64,000 nt of DNA, taken from assembly GCF_024868665.1 (NCBI RefSeq), contig NC_079898.1, forward strand, positions 24,706,137 through 24,770,136, read 5' to 3'. The translations under genes were made by a program, and so were the position numbers. Source of the stretch: Triplophysa rosa. Taxonomy: Eukaryota; Chordata; Actinopteri; Cypriniformes; Nemacheilidae. Shown piece after piece: positions 1 through 11,493 of the stretch; positions within the stretch are counted from its first letter, which is position 1, and the number at the start of each line of letters is the position of its first letter. The notes beneath the pieces are model-generated. The model was not told where the DNA came from. It saw nothing but the letters and a program-made list of their open reading frames with translations, and did not search any database.

Positions 1-374
1 ATTAGGTGTGTTCTGCACCAAAAAACAGAAAAAATGCATTGAAATTTCCTTATGTGTGTGGGTAAGAGACCGTAATTAAGCAAGAAAAAAAATGAGCATG
101 ATAATTAAACGTGATCATTTATCTTCTGGCAGAATTATTGTGTTGGGAAAATGTGTTATTCCGTATCTTCATCATCGGCCGCCAGGTCTTGTTGCCCTCA
201 AGCGTCGAGACAAGAGACATTGTGACCTGAGCCGACTTCAAAGTAGATCAGAGATCATTCTAGATCTTCTAGATGTAATTTATCTCTGCTTGGGAACAAA
301 TCTCTTATGAAACAACTTTCAAGTGTGGTGTAGACGAGTAAATGGTTTATCATTTTACATTCAGGTCATTTAAA
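1..374. other. Intergenic DNA, nothing recognised
   Basis: AT-rich non-coding sequence. The only open frames are short and show no codon bias, domain or splice context. I see no repeat or regulatory signal that I can name. Confidence 0.5.
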
Positions 375-384
375 GGAAGTTTAC

Positions 385-526
385 TTTTACATTTGGCAGA
401 CTCTTTTATCCAAAACGACTTAAATTGCATTATACTACACATTTGTTTCTAAGTATGTGCAATCCCTGGGATCGTACCCATGACCTTGGCGTTGCTAAGG
501 CCATGCTCTAACCACTGAGCTACAGG
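385..526 (-). mobile_element. tRNA-derived SINE, full length
   Basis: Read on the minus strand, the element opens with a Pol III A-box-like head (CCTGTAGCTCAGTGG) and has a B-box-like GGTACGATCCC. It ends in the tail TTTTGGATAAAAGAGTCTGC, which is typical of fish SINEs mobilised by L2-type LINEs. Imperfect direct repeats flank it: GGAAGTTTAC at 375-384 and GGAAAGTTTAC at 525-535, consistent with target-site duplication. Subfamily (HE1/V-SINE-like) is not assigned. Confidence 0.75.
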
Positions 527-1089
527 AAAGTTTACAAAAGTAACTTTATGGTCTATTTTTTACAGCTCACTCTATGCGTTTAATAATCTCTAATGGGAAA
601 CTGTACCACAGTGGGTACATTACCTGTGAGCACCTGTGGGTCATTAAGCAAAAGAGACCATGCAAATCAAACTATATATATATATATCTTTGATATTGGA
701 GCCGCTCGAGTCGAGCTCTTGTGTGCCGATTCTTCATACGGACTAAACCCAAAAGCCCTTTTTGCAAATAAAAGAGAAAGAATGCTTCCATTGAGAGCAC
801 AAGTTGAGAAGGAATGCCATTCAACAGTTTTTCCTCAAATACACACGCCACAATCCATAACTGCTGTAGTCATGAATAAACTACTGCTCTGGGTGTTTTT
901 ACTGGTTAGCGAAGAGTGACAAACATCTGCCACAGACACATCGCATCCGACTAATGCTTGTTTCCAATCCCAGTGGCCTTACAAATAATTGAAACAATAT
1001 CTCAAACCTGGTTACTTGCAGAAGAACGTTCTGTTGAGGAACAAAAAGAAAACCAAAGATTGTATCAGTAATAATTTGGCTCTCTGGGT
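527..1089. other. Intergenic DNA, nothing recognised
   Basis: No coding exon with splice signals and no repeat I recognise. A 108-codon open frame at 593-919 on the plus strand has no family resemblance and reads like chance. Confidence 0.4.
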
Positions 1090-1094
1090 TTAGA

Positions 1095-1320
1095 CATCAA
1101 GGCCGACAAAAAAAAACTTTGAAATGTATTTTGATGTTCTTGACTTTCTTCTACAGAACACATGAAAAGATATTTTGAAGAACGTTGATAACCAAACAAC
1201 ATTGAACCCCATTGATTTCCATTGTATGATCACAAAACTACAGAGACATTTCTCGAAATATCTTTTGTGTTTCACAGAAGACTCATATACAGATTTCGTA
1301 CCACGTGGGGTGAATAAATG
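1095..1320. mobile_element. Decayed copy of the AAAGGGATAGTTCACCC-type MITE
   Basis: The core (TTCTACAGAACACATGAAAA, then GATATTTTGAAGAACGTTGA) matches the cores at 2190-2240 and 52280-52320. The family is a palindromic non-autonomous DNA element very common in cyprinid genomes; its better preserved representative here is at 41853-42278. This copy has lost recognisable ends. Confidence 0.6.
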
Positions 1321-2104
1321 TTTGTTTTTGGATGGAAAGATTTTATGTTAAGTTAAATAATAAAATATAGGAATAGTATAGCACCAAACAAATTTGATTT
1401 AAAGGATCAGTGTAATAATTGTTTATAGTCAAATAGATAGATATAACGATTATGTCTGCATCTTGAGGATTGACATAGCCTGCTGTATTTTAATTGTGCC
1501 TAAAGTTTTGTGTTAACAATGAACGTTTAGGAAAAAATCTAGACATAGACGCTGCAAGATTATCGTCATGTGATGAGCTCAAACCACCGCTTGGCATTCG
1601 GAGCAATATCAGACATCAAATTAAACATCAAATAGATATTTGCCTGTGAGCGGTTACATGTGCCAATTTTCTCAAGCTGTAATGAAAAGACATCTTGTGT
1701 GTGGCAAACAATGTCTTTCTTTATCACATGTTTTTTTTTCACTTTGGATTTCTTTTTTTAGTCTTCAGGATTTCTCTGTGGCTGTGCCAGGCTCTCCAGA
1801 CGCGGGCATGTGGTGTCTCCCAACAGCTGGAGCATTAAGATGGGTTCTGGAAAATGTGTGTGAATAGAAAAGAGACCTGCACTCATCTGTGTGCGTGCCC
1901 TTTTGATATTAGTGTAGACCTCTCCATATACCAGGTGTTATGTGTAAATGCGGTGGCCAACCCTCAGGCCAGGCGAGGATATCTGATCTGAGATCAGGAA
2001 CAGCTGTTGGATCAATAATCACAGTACTGATGTGAATAAACTTAAATTGCGTCATTTCAGAATATGATGTAGGCCCAGAGATTCTACAGGGTTAGTAATG
2101 AAAG
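1321..2104. other. Intergenic DNA, nothing recognised
   Basis: No supported gene or named repeat. Small open frames (for example 1640-1867, plus strand) show no splice context or similarity. Confidence 0.4.
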
Positions 2105-2340
2105 TCTTAAAAGGATAGTTCACCCACAAATGAAAATTCATCAAAAGTCACCATTCACACTCCCTCTTGTCATTTTAAACCTGTATGACTGTCTTTCTTC
2201 TTCAGAACACAAAAGAAGATATTTTGAAGAACGTTGAACGATGCTATTGTATGGACACAAAACCAACGTAAGTGAATGGGTACCGTCGCTGTTCGGTTTC
2301 ACAACATTCTTCGAAATATCTTCTTTTGTCCGGTTTGAAC
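2105..2340. mobile_element. Second decayed copy of the AAAGGGATA-type MITE
   Basis: It begins AAAAGGATAGTTCACCCACA, the recognisable terminus of the family, and runs through CAGAACACAAAAGAAGATAT and TTTTGAAGAACGTTGA. The inverted copy of the terminus is missing at the right, so this is a one-ended, non-mobile fossil. Confidence 0.65.
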
Positions 2341-4386
2341 CGGAATCAGTTAAGCTTTCAGCAGCATAATGTTGAATACTACAGAAAATCATTTTAAAAT
2401 CTCCATTTATTTAAATCTATAAATCAAAAATGGGTGTTACAGAAATACACCTACAAACATCAGTGAACGTCTGAGCGATCTTATCACCACAGCAATAACA
2501 AAGACAAAGATCCTTCAGAATGATAACATCTCTGCCTGTGCTACAAAAACAAGCTTCATCGGAATCTGTGGTATAGGTTGCACAACACAGACAACATCAT
2601 TACTGCCAGTGAGATTATGAAATGTTTCCCATTCTTTTTATACATGTGACTGCATTAGGGTGGAGAAAAGACAGTAAATCTTCATTGTCAAGATTGTGTA
2701 TCATTAGTGGAATTTTCATTTTGAGGTTAACTATCCCTTTTTACACATTTCATGTGAATGGTACCCATACACAACTTGAAATATCGTTTATGCTCATATT
2801 TTCAAGAATATACACACACATATACTGTACATATATATATAGGGATAGTTAAATTAAAATTCAACCCCGTAAGACTAACTTGGCAAAATGTTGTGATTTC
2901 ATGGAAAAATGATAACTGAAACTTTCACTTCCTAACATTCTGCCTTATAGCTGTTCCACAAATAAAATGGTTAGTAAATGATTACAAATCTTAGTTTTTG
3001 ATTGAACCTTACATCTAATAGTTGATAGTATGCTTAAATCTAACTGATTGTATTATTTCCCACCCTCTTTAATTATCATTATTCCAGAAATATCACCAAG
3101 TATTCCAAGAAGTGATACTGGGTCATGTCAAGAGTGAACATGTTAGAAAGCGCAGCAGCAGAACAACAACAGACGTTTTGGCACGAGCTCTGAATAGATG
3201 CTAAAAACAGAGAAAAAAAGACTATTGGAGCGTAAACAAAGACCTTTACTTGAGCCCAAGCCAAACCAACCTCTGTAGACAGCATATCATGCTCAATACA
3301 ACGACTAGATCATGTATAGTGGTCTTATTACACAGCTGTTTATTAGACTCAAATTATTCATTAAAACCACCAAACGCCCGAGAGAAGCACATGGACAAGA
3401 ATGAGCGAGGTGTCGTTACTGAGATGAGAAGAAATATTCTTTAGTCTTAAAACAGCATGTTGGCACATCACACCAAGCAGCAGAATTAGGTGATTTTTCA
3501 TTGCAGCGGCTGAGAGATTAACTCATCTAGTGTGTGGTTTTTAAAACAGCCAGCAGGCTAATACATTTCATATTCTATTTTATTTATATTCATTTTTCTA
3601 AACGTATAAAATGTCAAGCTTGTAAATCTGGTTTGTAGTAACTTGTAAAAGTTTAATATGTTGTACACAAGCTTGTAATACATTGCTGTTTGCCAGTCTG
3701 AAAAACACAGTGCAACAGCGCCACCAAGAGTTCAGACCCTAAAGCCCAGCTCTAAATTGAAAAACCTTTGGAAACCCTCCTACATAATCAAAATTATTTC
3801 AGTGGGGTTTGTGGCAACTGGAGTTTTGCATTTAACAATGCATGTAAAAAACATTTAAATGTATTATTTTCACATTACACTCAAATTTAATGGTTTTTAT
3901 TGCCATAATGATAATATTTTCAAACGTAAAATGTTTTACTTTAAGGTTCACGAGATTCACCCACTTTTTAAAAAATGTATTGAAAACCCTCAAATGTTGT
4001 GCTATAACATATTACATTCAAATTGTTACACTGATTTGCTTGTCGTTTTTATTACCATTATAATATTTTTTTAAATGTTAAATGTTTACTTCAAGGTTTC
4101 ATGAGATTCACATGCTTTAAAAAAAAACGCATCGATTGAAACCCCTCAAACTTGCTGATATTGTTCAAGCTTCTGAATTCTATACCTAATCTTGTGATGG
4201 CACAAATGTTGCAATTTAAAAAGTAGTTTTCATCAAGAATTAATGAGAGATCAAATTTAAGTATACTTGTATTGTACCCCTCTGCATTTACTAAAAGCCA
4301 CTAAACTGGAAATCATGATAACCTCAGGGAAACGTTGGTACACAGCCACAATGAAGAGTAACACACCCAAGATTATTTTTGTGTTC
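2341..4386. other. Intergenic DNA downstream of rsrp1
   Basis: AT-rich, with a short CA/TA microsatellite at about 2810-2842. I see no coding exon. A repeat-like phrase (ACAGCGCCACCAAGAG at about 3714) resembles widespread fish repeat ends but is too short to classify. Confidence 0.4.
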
Positions 4387-4392
4387 TTTATT
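4387..4392 (-). terminator. Poly(A) signal of rsrp1
   Basis: TTTATT on the plus strand is AATAAA in the direction of rsrp1. It lies about 225 bp beyond the rsrp1 stop codon and is the natural candidate for the 3' end of that transcript. Confidence 0.55.
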
Positions 4393-4615
4393 TAGAATAT
4401 CCACAGCGCAAACCCCAAAACAACACAATATTTACACAATTTCCCACCTGTTTGACATCCTGTTGCCTTCTTCCAACAAAACCCACTTTATATCTGAAAG
4501 AAAACATTTATCATGAATTCACCGTTTCTTCCCATTCCCTCCCCACACCCCAGTGATGACTACACAAACTATGTACAATATTTACAGTCTTTTAACACCA
4601 CTGTTCCATTGGCTT

Positions 4616-6834
4616 TCAGTGTTTGCTTTTAGATGATTTGCAGATGGGGATCCACTGGCCATACGGCTTCCTGTCAGCCACACTGTCAGCTCTTGATGTT
4701 ACCTTACTGTCATGGAGCGTTGGACTGTTTGAAGGTTTAGTGACAGTATTCTGTGAACACAACGAGGTAATATATACTTTTAGTATATTCATTTTTTAGT
4801 ATATCTATACATTCATTATGTTTGACTAATGTTCTAAACAACTTACATTGATGCTGAAGATAATTGGCTTTGTTTTGGGTGATGTGTGAGAAGTCCCTTC
4901 ACCACTATCATCATCATCATCATCATCATGGTTTACCTAGAAGAAAAGGAGGAAAATGGTGATATTAACAACACTGTCAATTTTATGTAAACCTACTTGC
5001 TAGCACATTGTCTCAGCTTTAAGTTAAACTGCCCTCAGCCTGTAATCGAGATACATACTGAAGAGAGTCTAGCATGTGTATTACTAATTCTGACCTGCTA
5101 ATGAGTGTAAAAGGACATCAAAACTCAAATACAGTTCAGGTTTTAAACATTTGCTGAGACTACAAGTACAGTATGTGTCACAAGAGAAAATTCAGAAAAG
5201 CTTTGTTCACACTGCACCGGACCCAACTTAGATTTTTCTTTATAGTCTAACCTTAAGGTTTTCACTGTTCGGTAAAACCACACAAAGCAGAAAAGCACAA
5301 CCCAAATTAGGGAAAATTTATTTTAATCCTATTAGACCTTTTCGACTGAAATGATTTCAAACCACATAAGTTTGATGTGCCAAAATAATCAGATTTCTGC
5401 TGCCTGTCTGAACAAAGCAAAAAAGGGGGAAAAAACTTGGCTGAGCGAAATAAAGAAATTGTGTTTCCAAACCCCATCCATCATGAGTGGAGTAAGCTCT
5501 CTCTGGTCTTCACAAACACTGAACAGAGGAAAACTCTGGTAAATGATAATACAAACCAGTTCAACCATCAGCAAACATGTTCTGCCATTCTAACAGTTGT
5601 TGTGTGGAAGGGGCTGAGAAGTGAGATGAATCAGACACGTGCGTTTATATTACTGTTAAAAGTGTTTTGTCCGTTTTTCAATACAATTCTACCGCTGACA
5701 TCGCATTTACTTAACCTTTGCAGTTGTGCATTTAAGACTTAAAGTTGGTGTCTTTCAAGTCATGTGACCACCCCCTTTTTCCCTCTTTGTCCAAAGGGTG
5801 AAGGAGTTCGGCTCTACAGGAACAGAAACGATACAAACACAAGAAATGAAGCTAAGGCCGCTCCTCGTCACAGTGAGAGAACACACACACGTGTATACAT
5901 ACACACTCACTCTCTCCAACACACAGTAGTACATACTCTTCAGTGTGTACTGTTACCTAATCTGGATAGGAGTTGTTCATCATTCCATTAAATCCGTCAG
6001 GCAAAATCATTCACGTCTGAGGAGACAGGTGTGTGTGCGCGAGTCTCACCTGTGCTGGGTCATCTCTGAACCTTTTCTCTTGAACTGAAGATCTCTTCTC
6101 CTCCTGCTCCTCCAACTCTTTCAAGCTCGCTGGCAGCTCTAAGTTTTGCACTCCCAGAATCCTTGCAGCATTCGTTTTGGCAATATCCAATAGATACTTT
6201 TTCTCTGTGGTATTAAAACACCAATTAGTAAACTACCATAATTGGCCATGGTAACGATTCTTAAGAAATTAAATGAAAAAAATATGAAGGTCAGAAAACA
6301 ATGACAGAACTTTCACATCTGAGTGCACCGTTTCTGCATCTCTGAAGTCTTACCTGCATGACTGAGACGGATGGCAGTGCGTTCCTGGCTCCGGGACCGG
6401 CTCCTGTGAGATCTGTACCTGTCAGGAGAGGGGGAAAACCGGCACCGATACCTCCCCACAAACCTACCACCCCACCAATGGACAGGAGAGCAGGATGACC
6501 GTCGGGAGTAGCCGTAGGGACTTGGAGAGCGACTGCGCTGTCGATAGCGTCTGCGACCAGATGATCGTTCTGGGGACGGGCTGTAGGAGCGGGAGTGAGC
6601 ACGGTAAAGGCGTGGGGGAGAATAGTGGCGGTGGTGGCAGCATGAGTGGCTGGAAACCCGGTGACAGCGTGGGTGAGAGCGAGAACGGGAGCGTGAGGAA
6701 GAGGACGTGGAGGAACGTGATCTGCGGCGCCCCCGTGATGACCCCCGTGACCTGCGGGAGGAATGGCTCCCTCTGCTGCTGGAGGCGGAGCCGTCACTGC
6801 TACTGCTGCTGGAGCAAGAGGAGCTGCCAGCCAT
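4616..6834 (-). CDS. rsrp1: Arginine/serine-rich protein 1 (RSRP1), four coding exons
   Basis: RSRP1 is a small SR-rich nuclear protein linked to pre-mRNA splicing. Coding exons in transcript order are 6834-6354, 6204-6050, 4936-4847 and 4750-4616, each with GT donor and AG acceptor (GTAAGA, GTGAGA, GTAAGT donors). They sum to 861 bases, 286 aa, close to the human length. Residues 1-150 are a dense Ser/Arg domain. The joined exon 1/2 boundary gives SHAEKKYLLDIAKTNAARIL, and the end contains RKPYGQWIPI. Both resemble the conserved RSRP1 block LLEIAKTNAAKAL and its C-terminal PYGxWIPI as I remember them. Exon 3 holds an aspartate run encoded by a GAT microsatellite. The start at 6834 is favoured because an in-frame TGA lies 18 bases upstream. 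A competing upstream ATG in another frame is reported as a finding. Confidence 0.93.
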
Positions 6835-7700
6835 GGAGATTTCTGATCAAAGATGTGTTTCACACTGGGGCTGCCCTCCTCCTTCATGATCAAACCTACA
6901 TAAAACACAGCAAACAAAAAATATTAAACAACAAACACTGGTACAAAGATAACCAAGATTGTTGTTTTTGTTATTGAAATATAATTATTTTAAACACAAA
7001 TAACAAAGAGGACAAAAACATAAGAAAACAATTATGAACAGTAGTAGAGCATATTTCTTCCTTTTATTATTATTAAACAAAATGTTGGTACAAATGTAAC
7101 AAATAGATATGAGCTATTATTGAGAACGTGCTGGAATTAGAAGTAGGTCAGCTGACGTAACGGAGACCCCGCCTCCTCTCGTCAAATTAGTTACACGAGC
7201 GTCTCTAGAACATTCCACATAACAACAGTTAACAAAGCAATAACTAACCAAAGCTATCAAATCACCCAAAGGTCAAATAACGTATTCTAAATTCTGATAT
7301 TAAAATGTTAACTTTTCAATATTTGGTGTTAATTTCACAAGTTTCCAGAGCTTTTCTCACTGTTCGCTAATTTTCGCTTTAGAGAAAAAGACAACTGATT
7401 AAATTAATTTCAGACAGTTAATTTACCGTTCAATAAATAAATAACATTAACAAGTAACTTACCGTCACTGACTTGATCCAACTGTATCAAAGTGATGTAA
7501 TATGAGGGGAAACGCTCGACAGTCCTCGAACGAATTTGAACCAGAAACCAATTTATTTCAAAATACACTCCTTTCCACCGAAAGGGATGTTTATGTGCTT
7601 GAAAAGATTCAGTTAGGTATGAGATGGCTTCTCAAATATGAGTTTTGTATGATCAACAGCGATCTGAAGCAAACCTGTGCGTCTCACGAATATTGTAGCC
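6835..7700 (-). promoter_or_regulatory. rsrp1 5' UTR, first intron and promoter
   Basis: The coding exon extends upstream to an acceptor (TATGTAG) at 6896-6898, so exon 2 starts at 6895. A GTAAGT donor at 7457-7462 ends a probable non-coding exon 1 beginning somewhere above 7463. Around its likely start are an NRF1-like GCGCAGGCGC (7711-7720) and a perfect cAMP-response element TGACGTCA (7744-7751). This is the usual make-up of a housekeeping vertebrate promoter. The transcription start itself is not visible. Confidence 0.6.
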
Positions 7701-7807
7701 GCCGTATCCTGCGCAGGCGCAGCCTGTTAAATAAAAAAACTGCTGACGTCATTCCTCATATGAACAAAAAGAACAGTCCGACAGCATAAAAAAACGTTTG
7801 TTTTAAA

Positions 7808-7813
<6 letters not shown>

Positions 7814-7839
<26 letters not shown>
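7814..7839. repeat. (TA)n microsatellite
   Basis: Uninterrupted TA dinucleotide run between the rsrp1 and mgst3 promoters. Confidence 0.95.
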
Positions 7840-7844
<5 letters not shown>

Positions 7845-8130
7845 AATCTATTTTCATGTGAATGACCTTGGTTGTTTCATGTGCACAACTAAACAAAGAA
7901 AGTTCTCCCTCCCATCAATGTGATTTAATCATGTTTATTCATTTCATTCAGTAATTTTACCGAATCGCTTTATTCTTACTCGACACCCACGTTTAATGTA
8001 ACCAATGCATTTAAACATATTTACCACTTTATTTGCTTATTTAAACATTTGTTAGATAATACCAAGTGAACGAATGTGTCGGTAGATAAACAGTAGACTC
8101 GAGAGATAACGAGCTTACATAACGTTGTTA

Positions 8131-8138
8131 TCGCGAGA
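8131..8138. promoter_or_regulatory. TCGCGAGA core-promoter motif upstream of mgst3
   Basis: The palindrome-like TCGCGAGA matches the TCTCGCGAGA element found in many vertebrate housekeeping promoters. It lies about 150 bp upstream of the mgst3 start codon, a suitable distance for a promoter with a short 5' UTR. Confidence 0.5.
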
Positions 8139-8286
8139 TTTCACTCTGGTCACCAGTAAACACCCTTCTACACAAATAAGTGTCCGTGCGTGAGCTGCAT
8201 GATTTTGCATTTTTCCCTACAGATAAAAGAAGAATATCCTGTGCTGGATTTAGACGGAAGATAGATCCTAATCGGTGCATTTCAAA

Positions 8287-9836
8287 ATGGTGGTTGAGAA
8301 CGTGCTCCCGGCTAACTTTGGCTATGCAATTTTTGTGTATATGTATAGTTTTGTCATGTTGACGTATCTCGGGTTTAAAGTTGGTGGTGCGAGGAAGAAA
8401 TTTGGCGTAAAGGTGCTGTAAATCTTTACATGCAGTGCATAATGTTACAATTTTGGATGGTTTTAAGGCGCATGCTTTATTACTGTGTGTTGTTTGCTCG
8501 CATGTTGTGTTTAGTATCCCACCATGTACAGCGATAAGGAGCAAATATTCAACTGTATCCAAAGAGCCCATCAGAACACGCTCGAGGTGTATCCACAGTG
8601 GCTTGTGTTCCAGACCATCGCTGCATTGGAGTATCCTGTGAGTACTTCTTACCCTCGTTTTACATTAAGACATTTATAATACGTTGATTCTGTAACATCA
8701 GAAATTGTATAATAGTATAATGATTCATAATATTTTTGTCCATCCTATGGTGTTATTTATTATTTTACTCAATGTGATTTTTTTAAAGATTTTTTGTAAA
8801 ACAGTTTACACAGTTTATACTTTTTACACAAAAGTATGCTTTTTTACAATGAGATATTTACATATGACATTTAAACACCTGCATGCAAGTGTGTGGTCAT
8901 CATAAATTAAAAGTATGCCTATAACATCGCTGATAAAAAGAAAAAAGCGTACAGGCTTTGAATGGTATGTAGGTAGATGACCATAAAGTGACTGAATTGT
9001 TTTTCGGTTAACAATTCCTTTAAAGATATGGGCTAGTAATTTTATGTAAAAATTATTCTATACCATACTTATTCATAAATACCCTTTGTCCCACTTCACA
9101 TCTATATAACTTGAACTTTAATCTCCCACGTCAGGTTGTTGCCTCTGTGTTAGGGGTCATCTGGGTGACAAGCAGGTTTTCTTATGCCTGGGGTTACTAT
9201 ACAGGCGGTAAGTTCTTTTGTACACATTGAATACTTTAGCTTTTTAAAGTTTTGTGCGAGTATACGCAAATCAATATAACTGTATAATGAATGTTATACT
9301 GTCACAGTTAAAGCATGTGTCACCACTAAAAATTGTTTGTATCTTTATAACCATGTGGCAACAGTAATTCCCCCTCATTTAGATTATTTCCTCTTTTTTC
9401 GAAGTGATACAAACCAGTAGATTACATTATTAATAACAAATGAGTTCAGAGTCAGTGCAAAAACAGCAATACATACAGTAATTGTACAGTAAAGAAGTAA
9501 ACACTGTAAAACTTTTTTAAACATTAGATGGTTTAGATAAAAATTGTTGTTAATTGAATAAGCCACATTCAAAGCCATTGTAAAATTGCTTAAATGTGCA
9601 AAGTGTGAAACTACCGATATATATATATGTTTATATCTTTGTTTTGTGATCTTAATGAGAAAACCAAGGTTCAGATTATTCTTTAAAGCGTTTGAGGCTG
9701 TTTCTCATCATCAGTGTTGTCTTTCTCTGTGTCAGACCCCGCTAAGAGAATGCGTGGTGCATATGGATACATCGGGGTGTTTGGAGTCATAATTCTCTCC
9801 ATCTCTGTGGCTCTCAAGCTGCTTGGAGTCTTGTAA
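8287..9836 (+). CDS. mgst3: Microsomal glutathione S-transferase 3 (MAPEG family), four exons
   Basis: MGST3 is an integral ER/outer-mitochondrial membrane enzyme that conjugates glutathione to lipid hydroperoxides and leukotriene A4. Exons are 8287-8412, 8515-8637, 9135-9207 and 9736-9836, giving 423 bases and 140 aa, slightly shorter than the human protein. Residues 10-30, 73-95 and 115-138 are hydrophobic membrane segments. The MAPEG signature is clear: [16 protein letters not shown] in exon 2 and [13 protein letters not shown] across exons 3/4. The N-terminus [20 protein letters not shown] fits teleost mgst3 paralogues. Donors are GTGCTG (weak), GTGAGT and GTAAGT; acceptors are TTTAG, CGTCAG and GTCAG. 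Whether this is mgst3a or mgst3b cannot be told from sequence alone. The gene is head to head with rsrp1. Confidence 0.93.
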
Positions 9837-10104
9837 AGGCACTCATCACTTAGAAATACCACATATAACCAAAACTTGACATATATAGTGTAGATTTCAA
9901 TATCATTAAACATTTCCATCTTTTTCTATCTTTAAACATTTCCATATTTTTCAAATTGCATTGTTTTCTGACTTGTAATTTGACATATTGTTGAATATGT
10001 AAACAACTTTTTTTTAACTGTTTGTTGTTTGGAGACTTTCATATACACATGCTGTTGTCTTTTCTTGCTTTGCCATGCCATTTTTGCAATGAATTTAGAT
10101 ATAT

Positions 10105-10110
10105 AATAAA
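10105..10110 (+). terminator. Poly(A) signal of mgst3
   Basis: AATAAA about 270 bp beyond the mgst3 stop codon, on the coding strand, is the first canonical signal after the gene. Confidence 0.6.
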
Positions 10111-11116
10111 ATTTGTGAGATTTTAATAAGCCTTATGTGAGTGCTTGTAAGTGCCTCATAAACATTTACTATATTTGTGTAACAAGCTTTGTTCAGGGTT
10201 GCCACTCTTCTTGAAAGTGCTTGAAAGTATTTGAATTTCTGACATATGAATTCAAGGACTGGAACGTATTTGAAAACAGACATAGGTACTTGAAAGTGCT
10301 TAAATTAAACAAACTAGATTATGTTAGTTGCAGCACTGTTAAAAATATTGGTTAGTGTTGCTGAAGCCAGAACAAAAAAACGTTGCTGATCTGGGGGAAA
10401 GCAGGAAGAACTTAAAAAAGAGGCTTTGAGGGGACGGATCGTGATCATGTGCAGTACTGCATAAATCAGTCAGAGGCGTGGAGTTATTTAACTCGCTCAA
10501 TGCCAGAGAAGTGCAAATTCAACGATGCTTGAGCTATATTAAAAATATGGTTCATCAAAGTTAAGATGTGGGGTACACCAGCAGGTTATGCATCAAGCAA
10601 ACGGTTAAGATCATCGTATACAGTCAAACATATGTTGTATTAAACCACACTGCTAAATAAGTTTCTTTTCAGCTATGTTCATTTCAAGAATAATTTCATT
10701 AGTTATCATTATTCTTGTCAGTGAATGTGCCTTAAGAGTTTGAATCATTTTTAGGATGTTAAGAAACACTGAAATGCTAGCTAGATAGCATTGGTTTAGT
10801 GAAAACAAAACATGCTCCCATCTGTTGCAGTAATGAACTTTTGCTGTGTGTTTGGGCGGAGGTTTGGATATTTGAGCTCGCTGTGTCTGAAGTCGCTCAG
10901 TCATTTTTTATCAAGTTCACCATATCAGCAGTGATGGAACGAAATGTTTGAATGCTGGTGTATTCCTGCACGCCTCAGAGATCTGTATCTTTTTAAAACT
11001 GGTTTGTACCTAATTTTGAATATAACAGTAATAATAATCATCATACAGTAATATCATATATTTTTATTTACAATTTATTTTATATAATGTCTTGAAACTT
11101 TCCAGAGCACTATTTA

Positions 11117-11227
11117 AAAAGTGAAAGTGACCTATTAGTCAGATATAGTGACCCATACCCGAAATGTGACCTCTGCATTTAACCCATCCAGAGAGTAGTG
11201 GACACACGTACACCCGGAGCAGTGTAC
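11117..11227. mobile_element. 111-bp insert between 22-bp direct repeats
   Basis: The segment contains TGACCTCTGCATTTAACCCA and ACACCCGGAGCAGTG, phrases of a widespread fish interspersed repeat. It is bracketed by a perfect 22-base direct repeat at 11095-11116 and 11228-11249 (starting AAACTTTCCAGAGCAC). That is the mark of an insertion with a long target-site duplication, as made by target-primed reverse transcription. I cannot name the family. Confidence 0.7.
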
Positions 11228-11493
11228 AAACTTTCCAGAGCACTATTTACGCAGATTGACAGATGACATTGAGCGCACATAGCGCCCTCAGGTCACCGTT
11301 GATTACTTGTCACATTGAATGCTAAATAAATAAATAGAAAATAAAAATATTCAAATGAAAGGCGAATTCCAAACAGAAGTGAACTCACCTATGTTGTACT
11401 ACCTTTGAAGGGCAGAACCCTTTGAATTAAGCTTCTTGAGGGCATTCTCATCTGTTTATTATCAAAACTAATAATGCACAATCATCCAGGTAC

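Noticed and set aside
385..526. A functional tRNA gene
   Set aside because: The A- and B-box-like parts are present but no cloverleaf closes, and the L2-type SINE tail follows.
6495..6977. 160-codon plus-strand frame opposite the rsrp1 SR exon
   Set aside because: Antisense of GC-rich Ser/Arg codons; no splice signals or family resemblance.
7502..7789. 95-codon plus-strand frame between rsrp1 and mgst3
   Set aside because: Lies over the rsrp1 promoter and first exon with no family match.
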